The notes: generated from the letters alone by a model not told the origin. A stretch of 64,000 bases of DNA from Pseudarthrobacter oxydans (GCF_034258515.1 NZ_CP139438.1:1178001-1242000), one strand, 5' to 3'; positions 40,791-51,618 are shown, numbered from the stretch's first letter. A program made the numbers and translations.

Positions 40791-41546
40791 ATGGAAGAGT
40801 CACTGCTTGGGGTCCCCACGAGGCTCATACGGCCGGTCCGGCACGGGAACGCCTTTGAGGAAACCATCGAACGGCTGCTCCAAAACATCAAGCTGGGGCT
40901 TTTTGGTGTGGGCGACAAGCTGCCGGCCGAGCGGGAGCTCTCGGAACTGCTGGGCGTGTCCAGGGCAACGCTGCGTGACGCCCTGGCGGAGCTCCAAAAG
41001 GCCGGCTATGTGGAAGTCCGCCGCGGCCGGACCGGGGGCACCTATGTATCCGCGCGGAGGCTGGGGGAGCTGAGGGGTAGCGCAGGCCTGGACCCGGCGG
41101 AGGTCAACGACGTCCTCACCTTCCGCGCCGTGCTGGAACCTGCTGCAGCGTCGCTGGCCGCGCAGGCCATGCTCTCCCCGCGGCAGCGACGCCACCTGCT
41201 CGACACCCTCGCCGACGTGGCAGGGGCACCCGCGGAACTGTACAGGCCCAAGGATGCGCGGTTTCACGTGGCCATCGCGGAAGTGTGCGGATCACCCAGC
41301 CTCGTTGCCGCCGTCGCAGACGCCCGGGCGAGGGTCAGCGACCTCCTTGACCGCATCCCGTTCCTGGAGCCCAACCTTGAGCATTCCAACCGGCAGCATC
41401 AGGAGCTCATCGATGCCATACTCCGTGGCGACGCGGAGGGCGCCTACCAGGTAGCTGCCGATCATCTGCAGGGGACGGCCTCCCTGCTCCACGGCTTTCT
41501 TATCTCTCCGGAGGGTTCGTCAGCCGCTACAAAAGCCGTGCGCTGA
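40791..41546 (+). CDS. GntR-family transcriptional regulator (FadR/FCD subfamily) of the ethanolamine-type operon
   Basis: 251 residues. Winged helix with LPAERELSELLGVSRATLRD and the wing EVRRGRTGGTYV, then an FCD domain (FRAVLEPAAASLAAQAML, DARFHVAIAEVCGSPSL, HQELIDAILRGDAEGAYQVA) carrying the Asp/His metal pattern. Divergent from the permease-ligase operon, with paired dyads in between. It is likely to repress the operon until an amine or gamma-glutamyl intermediate is present. Confidence 0.87.
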   Translation: MEESLLGVPTRLIRPVRHGNAFEETIERLLQNIKLGLFGVGDKLPAERELSELLGVSRATLRDALAELQKAGYVEVRRGRTGGTYVSARRLGELRGSAGLDPAEVNDVLTFRAVLEPAAASLAAQAMLSPRQRRHLLDTLADVAGAPAELYRPKDARFHVAIAEVCGSPSLVAAVADARARVSDLLDRIPFLEPNLEHSNRQHQELIDAILRGDAEGAYQVAADHLQGTASLLHGFLISPEGSSAATKAVR

Positions 41547-41673
41547 GATTTTCCATGGCAGTGCGCGCCCTTGACAGCCGGTCCAGCACTTAGGAATATC
41601 AAGACTGCCGGCGGGTCCCGGCTTCTTCCTGGGGACGCTGACCTCCGGTTCGGCCTCTCCAGGGGGTTATCGG

Positions 41674-42690
41674 ATGCAGTCAGCACGCCGTCGTCGCAGA
41701 CCCTTTCGCAGTGCGGCTGCGATTGCCGCGGCCGTCCTGATGGTATCCACGGCGGGCTGCGCCGGCCCTCCGGAACCCCCGGGGCTTCCCAACGGGTTTG
41801 CGCCCCCTGCACCTGATGTCCGGATCGCTGCCGTCGGCGACATGAACGACGCAGGGAACACTGACCCTGACAGCCCGTCCGGCCGGAACGCTGCTGCGAT
41901 AAGCCGACTCGTGCAGGACGACCAGATCGACGCGTTCCTGGGTCTGGGTGACTTCCAGTACGACACCGCCTATTGCGACGACTACGTGAACTATTGGGCG
42001 ACCCTATGGAGTGGCACAATGCCCAAGCTGTACTGGGTTTCGGCCCCCAACCATGACTGGGAACCCGGCCGCAATGAGGACCTCGACAACTTCATGAACG
42101 GCCAGTGCCCGGGGTCTCCGGAGAAGGCTGCGGTCAACGGGGAGCGTGGGCGCATCGAGAACGGGGAGGCGTACTCGAAGGACTTTGGGAACTGGCACTT
42201 CGCGTTCCTGTCCTCAGCGCACTGGCGGTACAACCCAGCACAGGCCCGGGCGATGACAAGATGGCTGGACAAGGATCTCGCCGCTGCGAAGGCGGCCGGG
42301 AAGCACCTGGCGGTGGTGCACCACGAGCCCTACTTCACGTCGAACACGTCCGAGCACAACCGGGCTGCTGACCACAAGCCGTGGATCGACGTGATGTGGA
42401 AGCACCGGGTGCGCCTGACACTGTCGGGGTCGCAGCACAACTACGAGCGGTCATGCCCGGTGAACAACAGGGACGAATGCGTCGATGACGGGATGACGGC
42501 GTTCCAGGTTTCCACTGGCGGCATTGGACTCCGCCCCTTCACCAGCAGTCCGCGGTATATCGAGAACCGGTTCAGCGATACCCACGGGTTCCTTCGGCTG
42601 ACACTGCGCCATGACGGTTCCTTCGACTGGAACTTCATTGCAACACGAGGGCCGGGCACGGACTCAGGGACGCGTTCCGCACCCAAATAA
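41674..42690 (+). CDS. Metallophosphoesterase lipoprotein (purple acid phosphatase-like)
   Basis: 338 residues. Signal peptide with lipobox STAGC (Cys29), then a calcineurin-like phosphoesterase core: GDMN, LGLGDFQYD, APNHDWEPG (N-H), VVHHEPYF and SGSQHNYERSCPV (in place of the usual GHxHxYER). The metal ligands appear present apart from the altered final motif, where GH is replaced by GS. It should act outside the membrane on phosphate esters. Monocistronic, convergent with a subtilase gene 36 bp away. The 127-bp gap upstream shows no clear element besides the AGGGGG ribosome site. Confidence 0.85.
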   Translation: MQSARRRRRPFRSAAAIAAAVLMVSTAGCAGPPEPPGLPNGFAPPAPDVRIAAVGDMNDAGNTDPDSPSGRNAAAISRLVQDDQIDAFLGLGDFQYDTAYCDDYVNYWATLWSGTMPKLYWVSAPNHDWEPGRNEDLDNFMNGQCPGSPEKAAVNGERGRIENGEAYSKDFGNWHFAFLSSAHWRYNPAQARAMTRWLDKDLAAAKAAGKHLAVVHHEPYFTSNTSEHNRAADHKPWIDVMWKHRVRLTLSGSQHNYERSCPVNNRDECVDDGMTAFQVSTGGIGLRPFTSSPRYIENRFSDTHGFLRLTLRHDGSFDWNFIATRGPGTDSGTRSAPK

Positions 42691-42726
42691 GGGCCACCGT
42701 GTGCGCCGGTTCATCAAGCCCGCTGG

Positions 42727-44682
<1,956 letters not shown>

Positions 44683-44872
44683 GAATCTGCTTCCCCCCTG
44701 TACACCGGCTGAGCCCGGGGCCTTTCCCGACGCTTGGACTCCGCTCAGGAAACCGTACGTTGTGGCCGTAAGGAGTTTACAGGAGCAGCCCCGGCGGCGT
44801 CCGCCGCCAAAGCCGCCAAATTTAACCTCACCGGGCCCTTCCAGAGTCCTGCTGGCGTGGGAGACTTCAGTC

Positions 44873-45103
44873 ATGGGCATCGAACAGTGGTGGGCAAAGC
44901 TGCAGCCATCCACGCAGGAGTGGCTGATCGAGAACAACGGCGACGTGGTGCCCCCGGCAGTGGTGGCCGAAATTGCCCAGGCCGGCGGACCGGCCGGCGA
45001 CGATTCATGGTGGGCCGGCCAGGGCGAAACCCCGGGGCACTATTTCCCTGACGAGGCCATCGACTGGGTCGAGACCACCGCAAACGATGAGGAAGCCGAT
45101 TAG
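44873..45103 (+). CDS. Small acidic hypothetical protein
   Basis: 76 residues, Trp- and acidic-rich (MGIEQWWAKLQPSTQEWLIE at the N-terminus, later DDSWWAGQ and EAIDWVETTANDEEAD). No signal peptide or membrane segment. ATG with GGGAG 9 nt upstream. Divergent from the repeat-bearing subtilase and convergent with the hemerythrin-like gene. The sequence looks like a conserved small cytoplasmic protein; I do not recognise the family. Confidence 0.65.
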   Translation: MGIEQWWAKLQPSTQEWLIENNGDVVPPAVVAEIAQAGGPAGDDSWWAGQGETPGHYFPDEAIDWVETTANDEEAD

Positions 45104-45126
45104 CGGAGGAACACCATGGCTGTCTT

Positions 45127-45852
45127 TCAGAGCGTCTCGGGAATCGGGCGCCCAGGGAAGAGCGTGGCATACTGCCGGCGGTACATCCGGCGCCCGACCA
45201 GGCGGTAGGCAAGCCGGACCGGCAGTGGAATCTCCCTGAACAGTTCCTTCCGGTCCTGGGGAGGATTGGTGGCCAGCACCATGCCGAGGTAGGCCACCAT
45301 GAACTTCTTGTCGAACTGCTCGATCCCGTGCTGGCCCACCCCTTCCATCTCCTTCTGGTCCATCACCCGGTCCACGACGGGCATCACCTCGGTGACCTCG
45401 CGCCGCAGGTGCACCTTGAGGACGGACGAGAGGTCCTCGTAAAGGCCGGCGAGTTCCTCGCCCGCCTCCGCGTCCGCCTTCTGCATCCAGCGCAGGCGGA
45501 CAGGTTCAATGCCCTCAAGCCGCTGCGTGACCTGCCTGTGCTGCTCGAGCATCAGCCCCACGTGCAGGGCGCAGGCCGGTGCCCGTTCCGCCAGCTGCGG
45601 GTACATGAGCAGGTCTTCGCCCTCATGGTGGACGTGGAGCACCTTGTCGAAGTTGCCGAGCACCTCACCCACATACGCTGCCCGGCCGGTATCGCCGGGC
45701 GCCACGGACCGCACCAGGCCGGGTGCCTCGTCGTAAGCCCAGAGGAAAAAACGGTGGATGCGCCGCATTGCCGCAGTCCCGGTGCAGAGGACCGGCCCCG
45801 GCGGCAGGGGTGCTGCGGTTTCGCCGGGCTGCATGGTGAAGAAGTCGGTCAC
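45127..45852 (-). CDS. Hemerythrin HHE domain-containing protein
   Basis: 241 residues. A four-helix HHE domain occupies about residues 25-165, with His33 (RRIHRFF), His75-His76-Glu77 and Glu80 (HVHHEGEDLLMYP), His105 (LEQHRQV) and a late VHLRREVTEVMP segment, giving a plausible di-iron site. The C-terminal 75 residues are basic and unassigned. GTG start with AGGGGA upstream. Likely role in O2/NO or iron handling or redox stress; no operon partner. Confidence 0.85.
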   Translation of the reverse strand: MTDFFTMQPGETAAPLPPGPVLCTGTAAMRRIHRFFLWAYDEAPGLVRSVAPGDTGRAAYVGEVLGNFDKVLHVHHEGEDLLMYPQLAERAPACALHVGLMLEQHRQVTQRLEGIEPVRLRWMQKADAEAGEELAGLYEDLSSVLKVHLRREVTEVMPVVDRVMDQKEMEGVGQHGIEQFDKKFMVAYLGMVLATNPPQDRKELFREIPLPVRLAYRLVGRRMYRRQYATLFPGRPIPETL

Positions 45853-46000
45853 TGGATGGTCCCCTAACGGTGCTCACGCGAGACCAGGACCTCTCCCCGG
45901 GAGCATCGTATCGCCCGCCCTGCCGCCGCCACAATGGCGGGGAAGGGGCTCTGCGGCGGGCCTTGGACCCTACTGACAGTTTCCGCCCGGGCGGCTGTGC

Positions 46001-46270
46001 TCAGGCGGAGTAGGTGAGGTCCGCCGACGCTGTGCGTTCCCCGTCAGCAGGCCGGATGGAATCGAACCGGAGGGTGCCCGCGCCCGGCAGGGCCACCGAC
46101 TGCCCTTCACGGAAAGCCTGCTTGCGTTCCTGCCCTCCGGCGCGGATCCAGACCTGGATGGCAGGGGCGCCGCCGGTGAACCCGATCTTCACGATTCCCA
46201 CGAGCACACCGCCGAAGTTGGGCTGCATGCCCTGCCGGACTGTAACAAGCTCTTCCACGGCCATCCTCAC
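46001..46270 (-). CDS. Small protein coupled to the WXG100-calpain protease gene
   Basis: 89 residues, predicted mainly beta-strand (GGVLVGIVKIGFTGGAPAIQ, VWIRAGGQERKQAF, GAGTLRFDSI). No signal peptide. The GTG start overlaps the protease TGA (GTGA), so translation is coupled. Partner roles to consider are chaperone, inhibitor or immunity protein for the protease, purely by position. The 148-bp gap beyond its stop, toward the hemerythrin gene, shows nothing clear. Confidence 0.7.
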   Translation of the reverse strand: MRMAVEELVTVRQGMQPNFGGVLVGIVKIGFTGGAPAIQVWIRAGGQERKQAFREGQSVALPGAGTLRFDSIRPADGERTASADLTYSA

Positions 46271-47364
46271 TTCAGATCCACTGAGTACACCGAGTCAAAG
46301 TTTTCCTTGTACTCGTCTTCGGTCAATTCCAAGGTGCCCGACTTCTGGTCGTCATCGCCCGCCATGTAGCCGCCCGACGGTCCCCACGGGTTGGCCAGGA
46401 CCACCACCTTTTCACCGTCACCGTTGGTTTTCACATCCACCACAATGTACGCATGGTTGGGCACCACATCGGTGCGGCTGACCTCATCGGACTCCCAGAA
46501 CCAGTCGAAGTCATCGTCCTTGACGTCCTGGCTCCCCACGGACACCGCCTGGCCCTCACCGAGCTTGTCCTCGATTCCCGCCAGGTCCATCTCGCCGTCC
46601 CGGTCCGCGGACTTGCCGGTCATCAGCTCCATGGCCTCATCGCTGAACCCGCCGTCGATATCCTCGTAGGAACCGCCCCGCTGTTCCGCGGCAGCGCGTT
46701 CGTAGATGGACAGCCAGTTCGGCGCACCGTCGGCACCCCTGACGCCGCCCTCGGTGGACTTGGCCTCAACCGTTACCTCCACGGGCTCGCCGTCCTGGTA
46801 CAGGGTCACCACCCAGTGCGTGGGCGGATCACCCACCGGCCGCAGGTGTTCAGCCAGGAACTCATCAACCTTGCCTTCACGTTCAAGCATCTGGGCCACC
46901 GACCCCATCCCCGCCAGGAGCCAGCAGTCACCGATCTGTCCCTGCCTGATGTCGGCCGGATCGCCGGCATCCGGATCCTCGCGGACATCGCCCGGCACAT
47001 CCACGTCGGGGCGGTCGGGGTCCAGCGGCCCCGGGTCTCCGGGAGGGTTGGAGTCCGGCGTCCCTGAACCATCAGGTTTCGCCGCGCCTCCGGCTGTACC
47101 GGCACTGGCCCTTGCCTGCTCGTCCGCGTCGCGAAACAAGTCCTGCGCCTGGCTCTGCAGGTCCGCCGCCACACGCTTCAGCATGGGCCCGTGCCCGGCA
47201 TCCCAGGCCGCCCGGAACACCGTGGCGTCACGCCCGTCCCAGCGAACGCTGGAAAGCAGCTGGCCCAGTTCCGCGGACAGCGAGGCCATTTTTTCGGACT
47301 GCTGGGACATCGACCTGGCCAGCGCCCTTAACTGTTCAATGTCTGCGCCGTAAAACCCGGGCAT
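46267..47364 (-). CDS. WXG100-type N-terminal domain fused to a calpain-like (C2 family) cysteine protease
   Basis: 365 residues. Residues 1-90 are helical with a W-x-G turn (RWDGRDATVF, Trp42-Gly44) as in WXG100/ESX substrates. An acidic Pro/Gly/Asp linker (about 95-138) leads to a calpain domain with Cys147 (GQIGDCWLLAGMGS), His304 (PNHAYIVVD) and Asn325 (ANPWGPSGGY); the triad is complete. ATG 47364 follows GAGGGGGAC; the longer frame lacks support. There is no Sec signal, so export by a type VII-like system is the likely route. A small coupled gene follows. Confidence 0.85.
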   Translation of the reverse strand: MPGFYGADIEQLRALARSMSQQSEKMASLSAELGQLLSSVRWDGRDATVFRAAWDAGHGPMLKRVAADLQSQAQDLFRDADEQARASAGTAGGAAKPDGSGTPDSNPPGDPGPLDPDRPDVDVPGDVREDPDAGDPADIRQGQIGDCWLLAGMGSVAQMLEREGKVDEFLAEHLRPVGDPPTHWVVTLYQDGEPVEVTVEAKSTEGGVRGADGAPNWLSIYERAAAEQRGGSYEDIDGGFSDEAMELMTGKSADRDGEMDLAGIEDKLGEGQAVSVGSQDVKDDDFDWFWESDEVSRTDVVPNHAYIVVDVKTNGDGEKVVVLANPWGPSGGYMAGDDDQKSGTLELTEDEYKENFDSVYSVDLK

Positions 47365-47446
47365 TCGTCCGTCCCCCTCGTTTCGACGCCGTACCAGCGC
47401 CATCGTAGGCCTGCTGCGGCCACTGGTGCGATGGGCAGAACTTCCC

Positions 47447-47998
47447 TCAGCTCTGGGGAAGCTCGGCCGGATCGCAGGTCGCGGAGTTCACCGGCACGCT
47501 GATGCGCAGGTAGGCCGGGCTCTTCGACTCGATGGTCAGGGTGGCGCCGGCCGCATCAGTGCTGCGCGCCACCACCCAGCCGCCAGGGACATCGTCTGTC
47601 CCGCCAAAGGCAGGGAAGCCGTGCCTGGCCAGGACGGGGTCGCCGGCGGAGAAAATGTCTGCGAAATGGTTCGAGGGTTCCACCACGTCCGCACTGCTTT
47701 TCATCGTCTGCGGGTACAGCATGCACCGGCCGTCGTCCAACCGCGACAGGGCGGCCGGCTTGTCCCGGGCCCAGGTGATGCTGGGCAGCTTCTCTTCCAG
47801 GGCGGCGATCAGCTCTGCCCGCAGGGAGTCATACCTGGGGAAAGTGTCCGCGACGGATGCCGGTGCGCTGGTGACCGGCGGGGCGCTGCTTGTCTTGGTG
47901 GCAGGTCCGTCGGGGGCCGCGCAGCCGGCCGCGGCAAGCGTCCCCAGCATCAAACCAGATGCCAGCAGGTGCCGCCGTGATTGTGCCCGACCCGCCAT
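47447..47998 (-). CDS. Putative lipoprotein with twin-arginine-like signal
   Basis: 183 residues. The N-terminus SRRHLLASGLMLG... (Arg8-Arg9) ends in lipobox AAAGC (Cys26), suggesting a Tat- or Sec-exported lipoprotein. A Ser/Pro/Ala linker is followed by a mature domain with two cysteines (DDGRCMLYP and SATCDP), no recognised family. ATG 47998 chosen after GGGGGC; in-frame ATG 48019 is possible. It precedes the WXG100-calpain gene by 82 bp on the same strand and may share its transcript. Confidence 0.75.
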   Translation of the reverse strand: MAGRAQSRRHLLASGLMLGTLAAAGCAAPDGPATKTSSAPPVTSAPASVADTFPRYDSLRAELIAALEEKLPSITWARDKPAALSRLDDGRCMLYPQTMKSSADVVEPSNHFADIFSAGDPVLARHGFPAFGGTDDVPGGWVVARSTDAAGATLTIESKSPAYLRISVPVNSATCDPAELPQS

Positions 47999-48202
47999 TT
48001 TGCCCCCAACTGCTGTCATGGGCACCTGGAACGGCCCCACCGAATGCTTCCACACTTTCACAGCATCCGGCGATGGGCACAACAACCCTGTGCCGGCCGT
48101 TCCGCGCTGGCCCGGACCTAAGTCCCTGTTTCACGGTGAAGCCTCAGGCGTAGCTTGAAAGTGGCTCCCCGAAAAACCGGGGTCCACACCCAAGGGGGCA
48201 AC

Positions 48203-48871
48203 ATGGCCAGGCCGAGGCTGTCGGCACTCAGCGTTCTGGGGTTCTCCGCGCTTTTCATGCTCACAGGCTGTTTTGGCCCGCCGTCCCCGGCGCCTACCAG
48301 CACCTCCGCCTCCCCGAGCCCCTCCGCTTCAAGCGCGACGGCGAGCCCCACCTCGCAGACCAGCGCGCCGGTGACCGCGTCCCCCACGGCGACAGCGCCG
48401 CCGTCGTCCGTTCCCGCGAGCCCGCCGGCGACGGCGGAACCAAGCCCTACCGGACTCCCGGAACAGGTGGCGCCGCTGACCATCTACTACGTGGCGGTGG
48501 ACGACAACGGCGTCTCCGGGCCCAGGATCGGCTGCGGCGACAGCCTCGTCGCCACCACCACCGCGCCCGTGCGCTTCACCGACCAGGTGGGCCCCAGCAT
48601 CGGCGCGCTGCTGGCGAACAAGAGCCGCGACGTCGGGATGTCGGGGCTGGTGAACGTCCTGTACCAGTCGAACCTCAGCTATCTGGGCGGTGAGCTGAAC
48701 GGAAGCACGATCACCATCTGGCTCACCGGGCAGTTCATGCTGGGCGGCGTGTGCGACATCCCGCGAGCGAAGGGCCAGCTGGAGTACACCGCCATGGCCG
48801 CGTCCGGGGCCACGAGTGCCCAGGTGTTCGTCAACGGCCGCCCCATCGACGAGGTGCTCAGCCTCAAGTAG
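48203..48871 (+). CDS. GerMN-domain lipoprotein
   Basis: 222 residues. Signal peptide with lipobox FMLTGC (Cys23), then a ~65-residue Ser/Pro/Thr/Ala-rich linker, then a domain of about 125 residues ending GGVCDIPRAKGQLEYTAM and AQVFVNGRPID, which fits the GerMN (sporulation/germination) fold found in many actinobacterial cell-surface lipoproteins. ATG 48203 follows AAGGGGG. Role probably structural at the cell envelope. Divergent from the Tat-like lipoprotein gene; no further element was recognised in the 200-bp gap between them. Confidence 0.8.
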   Translation: MARPRLSALSVLGFSALFMLTGCFGPPSPAPTSTSASPSPSASSATASPTSQTSAPVTASPTATAPPSSVPASPPATAEPSPTGLPEQVAPLTIYYVAVDDNGVSGPRIGCGDSLVATTTAPVRFTDQVGPSIGALLANKSRDVGMSGLVNVLYQSNLSYLGGELNGSTITIWLTGQFMLGGVCDIPRAKGQLEYTAMAASGATSAQVFVNGRPIDEVLSLK

Positions 48872-48887
48872 CGCCCGGGAGCGCGGA

Positions 48888-48936
48888 CGGCAATGCCCCC
48901 GGCCCCAGCGGGAGGCTGCGGACGGGGGCATTGCCG
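48888..48936. terminator. Bidirectional terminator hairpin between convergent genes
   Basis: CGGCAATGCCCCC (48888-48900) pairs perfectly with GGGGGCATTGCCG (48924-48936). The 23-nt interior can fold further. TGTT follows on the plus side. It lies between the GerMN lipoprotein and the DUF4383 gene, which converge. Confidence 0.7.
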
Positions 48937-48973
48937 TGTTGGTGCCAGGCGGGGCTGCCGCCGGAAACTGCCG

Positions 48974-49426
48974 TTAAGCGCGGGCCTTGCTGTGCCCCTT
49001 GGTGAGCACCAGGGCCAGGGCCACCATGCCGACGCCGAGCAGCAGGTGCAGGACGTTGTCGAAGCTGTTCAGCGGGACGAAGTTGCCGGCGGAGTCCTGG
49101 GGGACCACCAGGCCGTAGACGAAGAGGACCAGGTAGATGATGCCGCCGTAGAGCAGGAAGGAACGGGCGCCGCCGGCGGTTCGGGCCAGGGCGATGCCGG
49201 CTGCGCCGAAGAGCAGGTGGACGATATTGTGCAGGGCCGAGACCTGGAAGAGGCCCAGCAGCATGGCCTCGGAATGGCTGCCGGCGAAGTGCAGCTGTTC
49301 GAAGTTGGCCGTGATGCCCGGAACGAAGCCCAGGACGCCGACCAGCAGGAATACTGCGCCTACGGCCAGTGATGCCTTTTGCACGTTGGTGCGGGTTGCC
49401 GTGCCTGTGTGCGTGTGTGTTGCCAT
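48974..49426 (-). CDS. DUF4383-type four-helix membrane protein
   Basis: 150 residues with four hydrophobic helices. The LFQVSALHNIVHLLFGAAG and SFDNVLHLLLGVGM segments are the repeated His-containing motifs usual for DUF4383 proteins. A His/Thr-rich N-terminus precedes the first helix. Function unknown in the family. ATG start. The 172-bp divergent gap to the next subtilase has no operator I can identify. Confidence 0.85.
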   Translation of the reverse strand: MATHTHTGTATRTNVQKASLAVGAVFLLVGVLGFVPGITANFEQLHFAGSHSEAMLLGLFQVSALHNIVHLLFGAAGIALARTAGGARSFLLYGGIIYLVLFVYGLVVPQDSAGNFVPLNSFDNVLHLLLGVGMVALALVLTKGHSKARA

Positions 49427-49598
49427 GGTGTTCTCCTGAATGCGATATGGGGTTCATGGGTTAGCCGGTTATGTTTACCGGCCGGCCCAAAGGGTTATGC
49501 CAGCAATTCGGGCTGTATCGCATTACGGATGGGTGCGCGCTAAAAAAGATTTGTCCGGGGCACTATCCAGCCGGTGGTGATCGGAGCAAGATAACCCC

Positions 49599-50849
49599 AT
49601 GAAAAAAGCAGGCATCGCCGGATTCTTGGCGGCAATCATGGGAATAAGCGGAATTGCTTTTGCGGCCCAGGGCAACGCAGCCGCCGAGCCTTCATTTGTC
49701 GCGGGCCAGATTATGGTGAAATTCCGTGACGATGGCGCCGCGGCCGGCACCCTGCGCGGGCACGGCCTCAGCGAAGGCCCTGAAATCGGCAGCACCGGTG
49801 CCCGGCTAATAGAGGTGCCGGAGGGGAAGGAACTTCAACTTATTGAAGCCCTCAGCCGGAATCCTATGGTGGAGTACGCCGAGCCGGACAAGATCGTCAG
49901 GCCTGCCACGAACGATCAATACTTTCCGCGCCAATACGCCCTGCAAAACGATGGCCAGTCGTTCACTAACACCGCCGGCACCGTGACTGTCAGCGGCGAC
50001 CCAAAATACGCCGACGCCGACGTGGACGCCGTGGAAGCGTGGACTGTCACCACCGGCAGCGGGATAGGCGTTGCCGTCCTCGATTCCGGCGTCGCAACCG
50101 ACAACCCGGACATCAACCCGAAGGTCGTTGCACGGGCCAACTTCACCACTGCACGAAACAACGAGGACAATTACGGCCACGGCACGCACGTTGCCGGGAT
50201 CGTTGCCGCCACGTCGGAGAACTCCATAGGCGTCGCCGGCGTTTGCCCGGGCTGCACCATCCTGGCCGGCAAAGTCCTCAACGATACCGGGATGGGATCC
50301 AGCTCAGGCCTCGCGAACGGCATCAACTGGGCGGTCAGCAGCGGTGCGAAGGTGATTAACATGAGCCTTGCCGTGGGGGCGACCACCACTCTCGAGACCG
50401 CCGTCAATAACGCCTGGCGCGATGGCGTGGTGCTCGTTGCCGCCGCCGGCAACGGGGGCAACACAACCATGATGTACCCCGGCGCCTATGCCAACGTCAT
50501 CGCCGTCGGAGCCACCGACAACAAGGACGCCAAGGCCTCATTCTCAACCTACGGAGCCTGGGTGGACGTCGCAGCACCGGGAGTCAGCGTCTACTCCACC
50601 TTCCCCAACCACAAATTCGCCATCGCGAGGCAGTACGGCCGCTCCCTCGGTTACGACATCGGCAGCGGCACCTCGATGGCCGCGCCCATCGTTGCCGCGG
50701 TGGCCGCCCTTGCGTGGAAGTCCCATGCCGGCGCCACCAACGCTTCAGTCCGCTTCAACATCGAATCAACAGCCGAGATGAAGGCCGGCTCTGAAACATA
50801 CTGGGCGCACGGCCGCGTCAACGCCGACCTGGCGGTCCGCCAGCCGTAA
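49599..50849 (+). CDS. Secreted subtilisin-like serine protease (thermitase-like)
   Basis: 416 residues. Sec signal peptide (cleavage near GNAAA, residue 28), a fervidolysin-like propeptide domain (about 32-100, FVAGQIMVKFRDD and EYAEPD), then an S8 core with Asp162 (VLDSG), His194 (GHGTHVAGI), Asn285 (AAAGN) and Ser359 (GTSMAAP). No C-terminal repeat, unlike the other subtilase here. Start ATG 49599 is preceded by GGAGCAAGATAACCCC. Predicted extracellular endopeptidase. Confidence 0.9.
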   Translation: MKKAGIAGFLAAIMGISGIAFAAQGNAAAEPSFVAGQIMVKFRDDGAAAGTLRGHGLSEGPEIGSTGARLIEVPEGKELQLIEALSRNPMVEYAEPDKIVRPATNDQYFPRQYALQNDGQSFTNTAGTVTVSGDPKYADADVDAVEAWTVTTGSGIGVAVLDSGVATDNPDINPKVVARANFTTARNNEDNYGHGTHVAGIVAATSENSIGVAGVCPGCTILAGKVLNDTGMGSSSGLANGINWAVSSGAKVINMSLAVGATTTLETAVNNAWRDGVVLVAAAGNGGNTTMMYPGAYANVIAVGATDNKDAKASFSTYGAWVDVAAPGVSVYSTFPNHKFAIARQYGRSLGYDIGSGTSMAAPIVAAVAALAWKSHAGATNASVRFNIESTAEMKAGSETYWAHGRVNADLAVRQP

Positions 50850-50903
50850 CCCCGGCAATCGGGCCTAAAGCCCGTACTGGAGCTGCCGCCACCGGGGCTT
50901 TAA
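50850..50903 (+). terminator. Compound hairpin after the thermitase-like gene
   Basis: CCCCGG (50850-50855), directly after the stop codon, pairs with CCGGGG (50892-50897), enclosing a small CGGGC/GCCCG stem (50860-50874). CTTTAAT follows. Weak but well placed terminator. Confidence 0.4.
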
Positions 50904-50931
50904 TGGGGGGCAAGCGGACTAAGGAGCTGTC

Positions 50932-51612
50932 ATGAAACGCTTGCTCATGGGACTGTCCACTGCGGCCATGGTGGCTGCGGGCGCAACACCGGCCGGAGCG
51001 GCTCCGCCCAACATCTACCACACCATCTCGTCCGCCCACGGCGCCGCCGTGGCGGTCAGCACGGTTGGCTGCGAGCAGACCGAGATCTTCGTCTCCTCAA
51101 GCACGGCGATGTACGCCGGACAGCCCGGCCCCGTGAACAAGCAGGGCCTCACGGCAGTGTTTGTCCGCGTCACCGACACCTGCGCCCAGGCATCCGGCGT
51201 CAGCGCAGCCGCCGGAGGCGGTGCGGTGCTGTTCCAGGCAGACGGCCAGAACATGGCGCCCCTGGTGGTTGACCCGAGGCTGACCGCCGCCTCCATCAGC
51301 ACTGACATCCCGGGCACGGACGGCAACGGCAATCCCGTCACCATCAGGCTCTCGGCAACGTGGACCGGAACGGGCCCGCTCGAGCACCAGACCACGAACG
51401 TCCACAACAACTACCCCGGCGAGGGCAACGTCAACTCCACGGACAACAACCTCCGGCGCACCGCCACGGCAGGGGTGTCAGTGGCGGTCGGCGGCGTCGC
51501 CGCTTCCGGCACGGACACCGGCGCGCTCCTGGAACAGGTGAAGTCCCGCTGCATCGAAGTGGCCCGGCCGGGCGTGGAGGATTTCTACCCCTGCTTCGGT
51601 TTCCCCGCGTAG
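50932..51612 (+). CDS. Secreted protein of unknown function
   Basis: 226 residues. Signal peptide with cleavage near AGA-A (about residue 22). The mature part looks like beta-strand repeats (NIYHTISSAHGAAVAVSTVG, TIRLSATWTGTGPLEHQT) and ends with a Cys pair (SRCIEVARPG and FYPCFGFPA) that could be disulphide bonded. No family recognised. It lies 6 bp before mgtA, so the two may be co-transcribed, though no functional link is evident. Confidence 0.75.
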   Translation: MKRLLMGLSTAAMVAAGATPAGAAPPNIYHTISSAHGAAVAVSTVGCEQTEIFVSSSTAMYAGQPGPVNKQGLTAVFVRVTDTCAQASGVSAAAGGGAVLFQADGQNMAPLVVDPRLTAASISTDIPGTDGNGNPVTIRLSATWTGTGPLEHQTTNVHNNYPGEGNVNSTDNNLRRTATAGVSVAVGGVAASGTDTGALLEQVKSRCIEVARPGVEDFYPCFGFPA

Positions 51613-51618
51613 TCCTGC

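Noticed and set aside
45116..45208. Plus-strand mini frame (30 codons) with a good AGGAGG-ATG context after the small acidic protein
   Set aside because: Too short, ends inside the convergent hemerythrin gene and has no recognisable content; at most a remnant of a lost operon partner.
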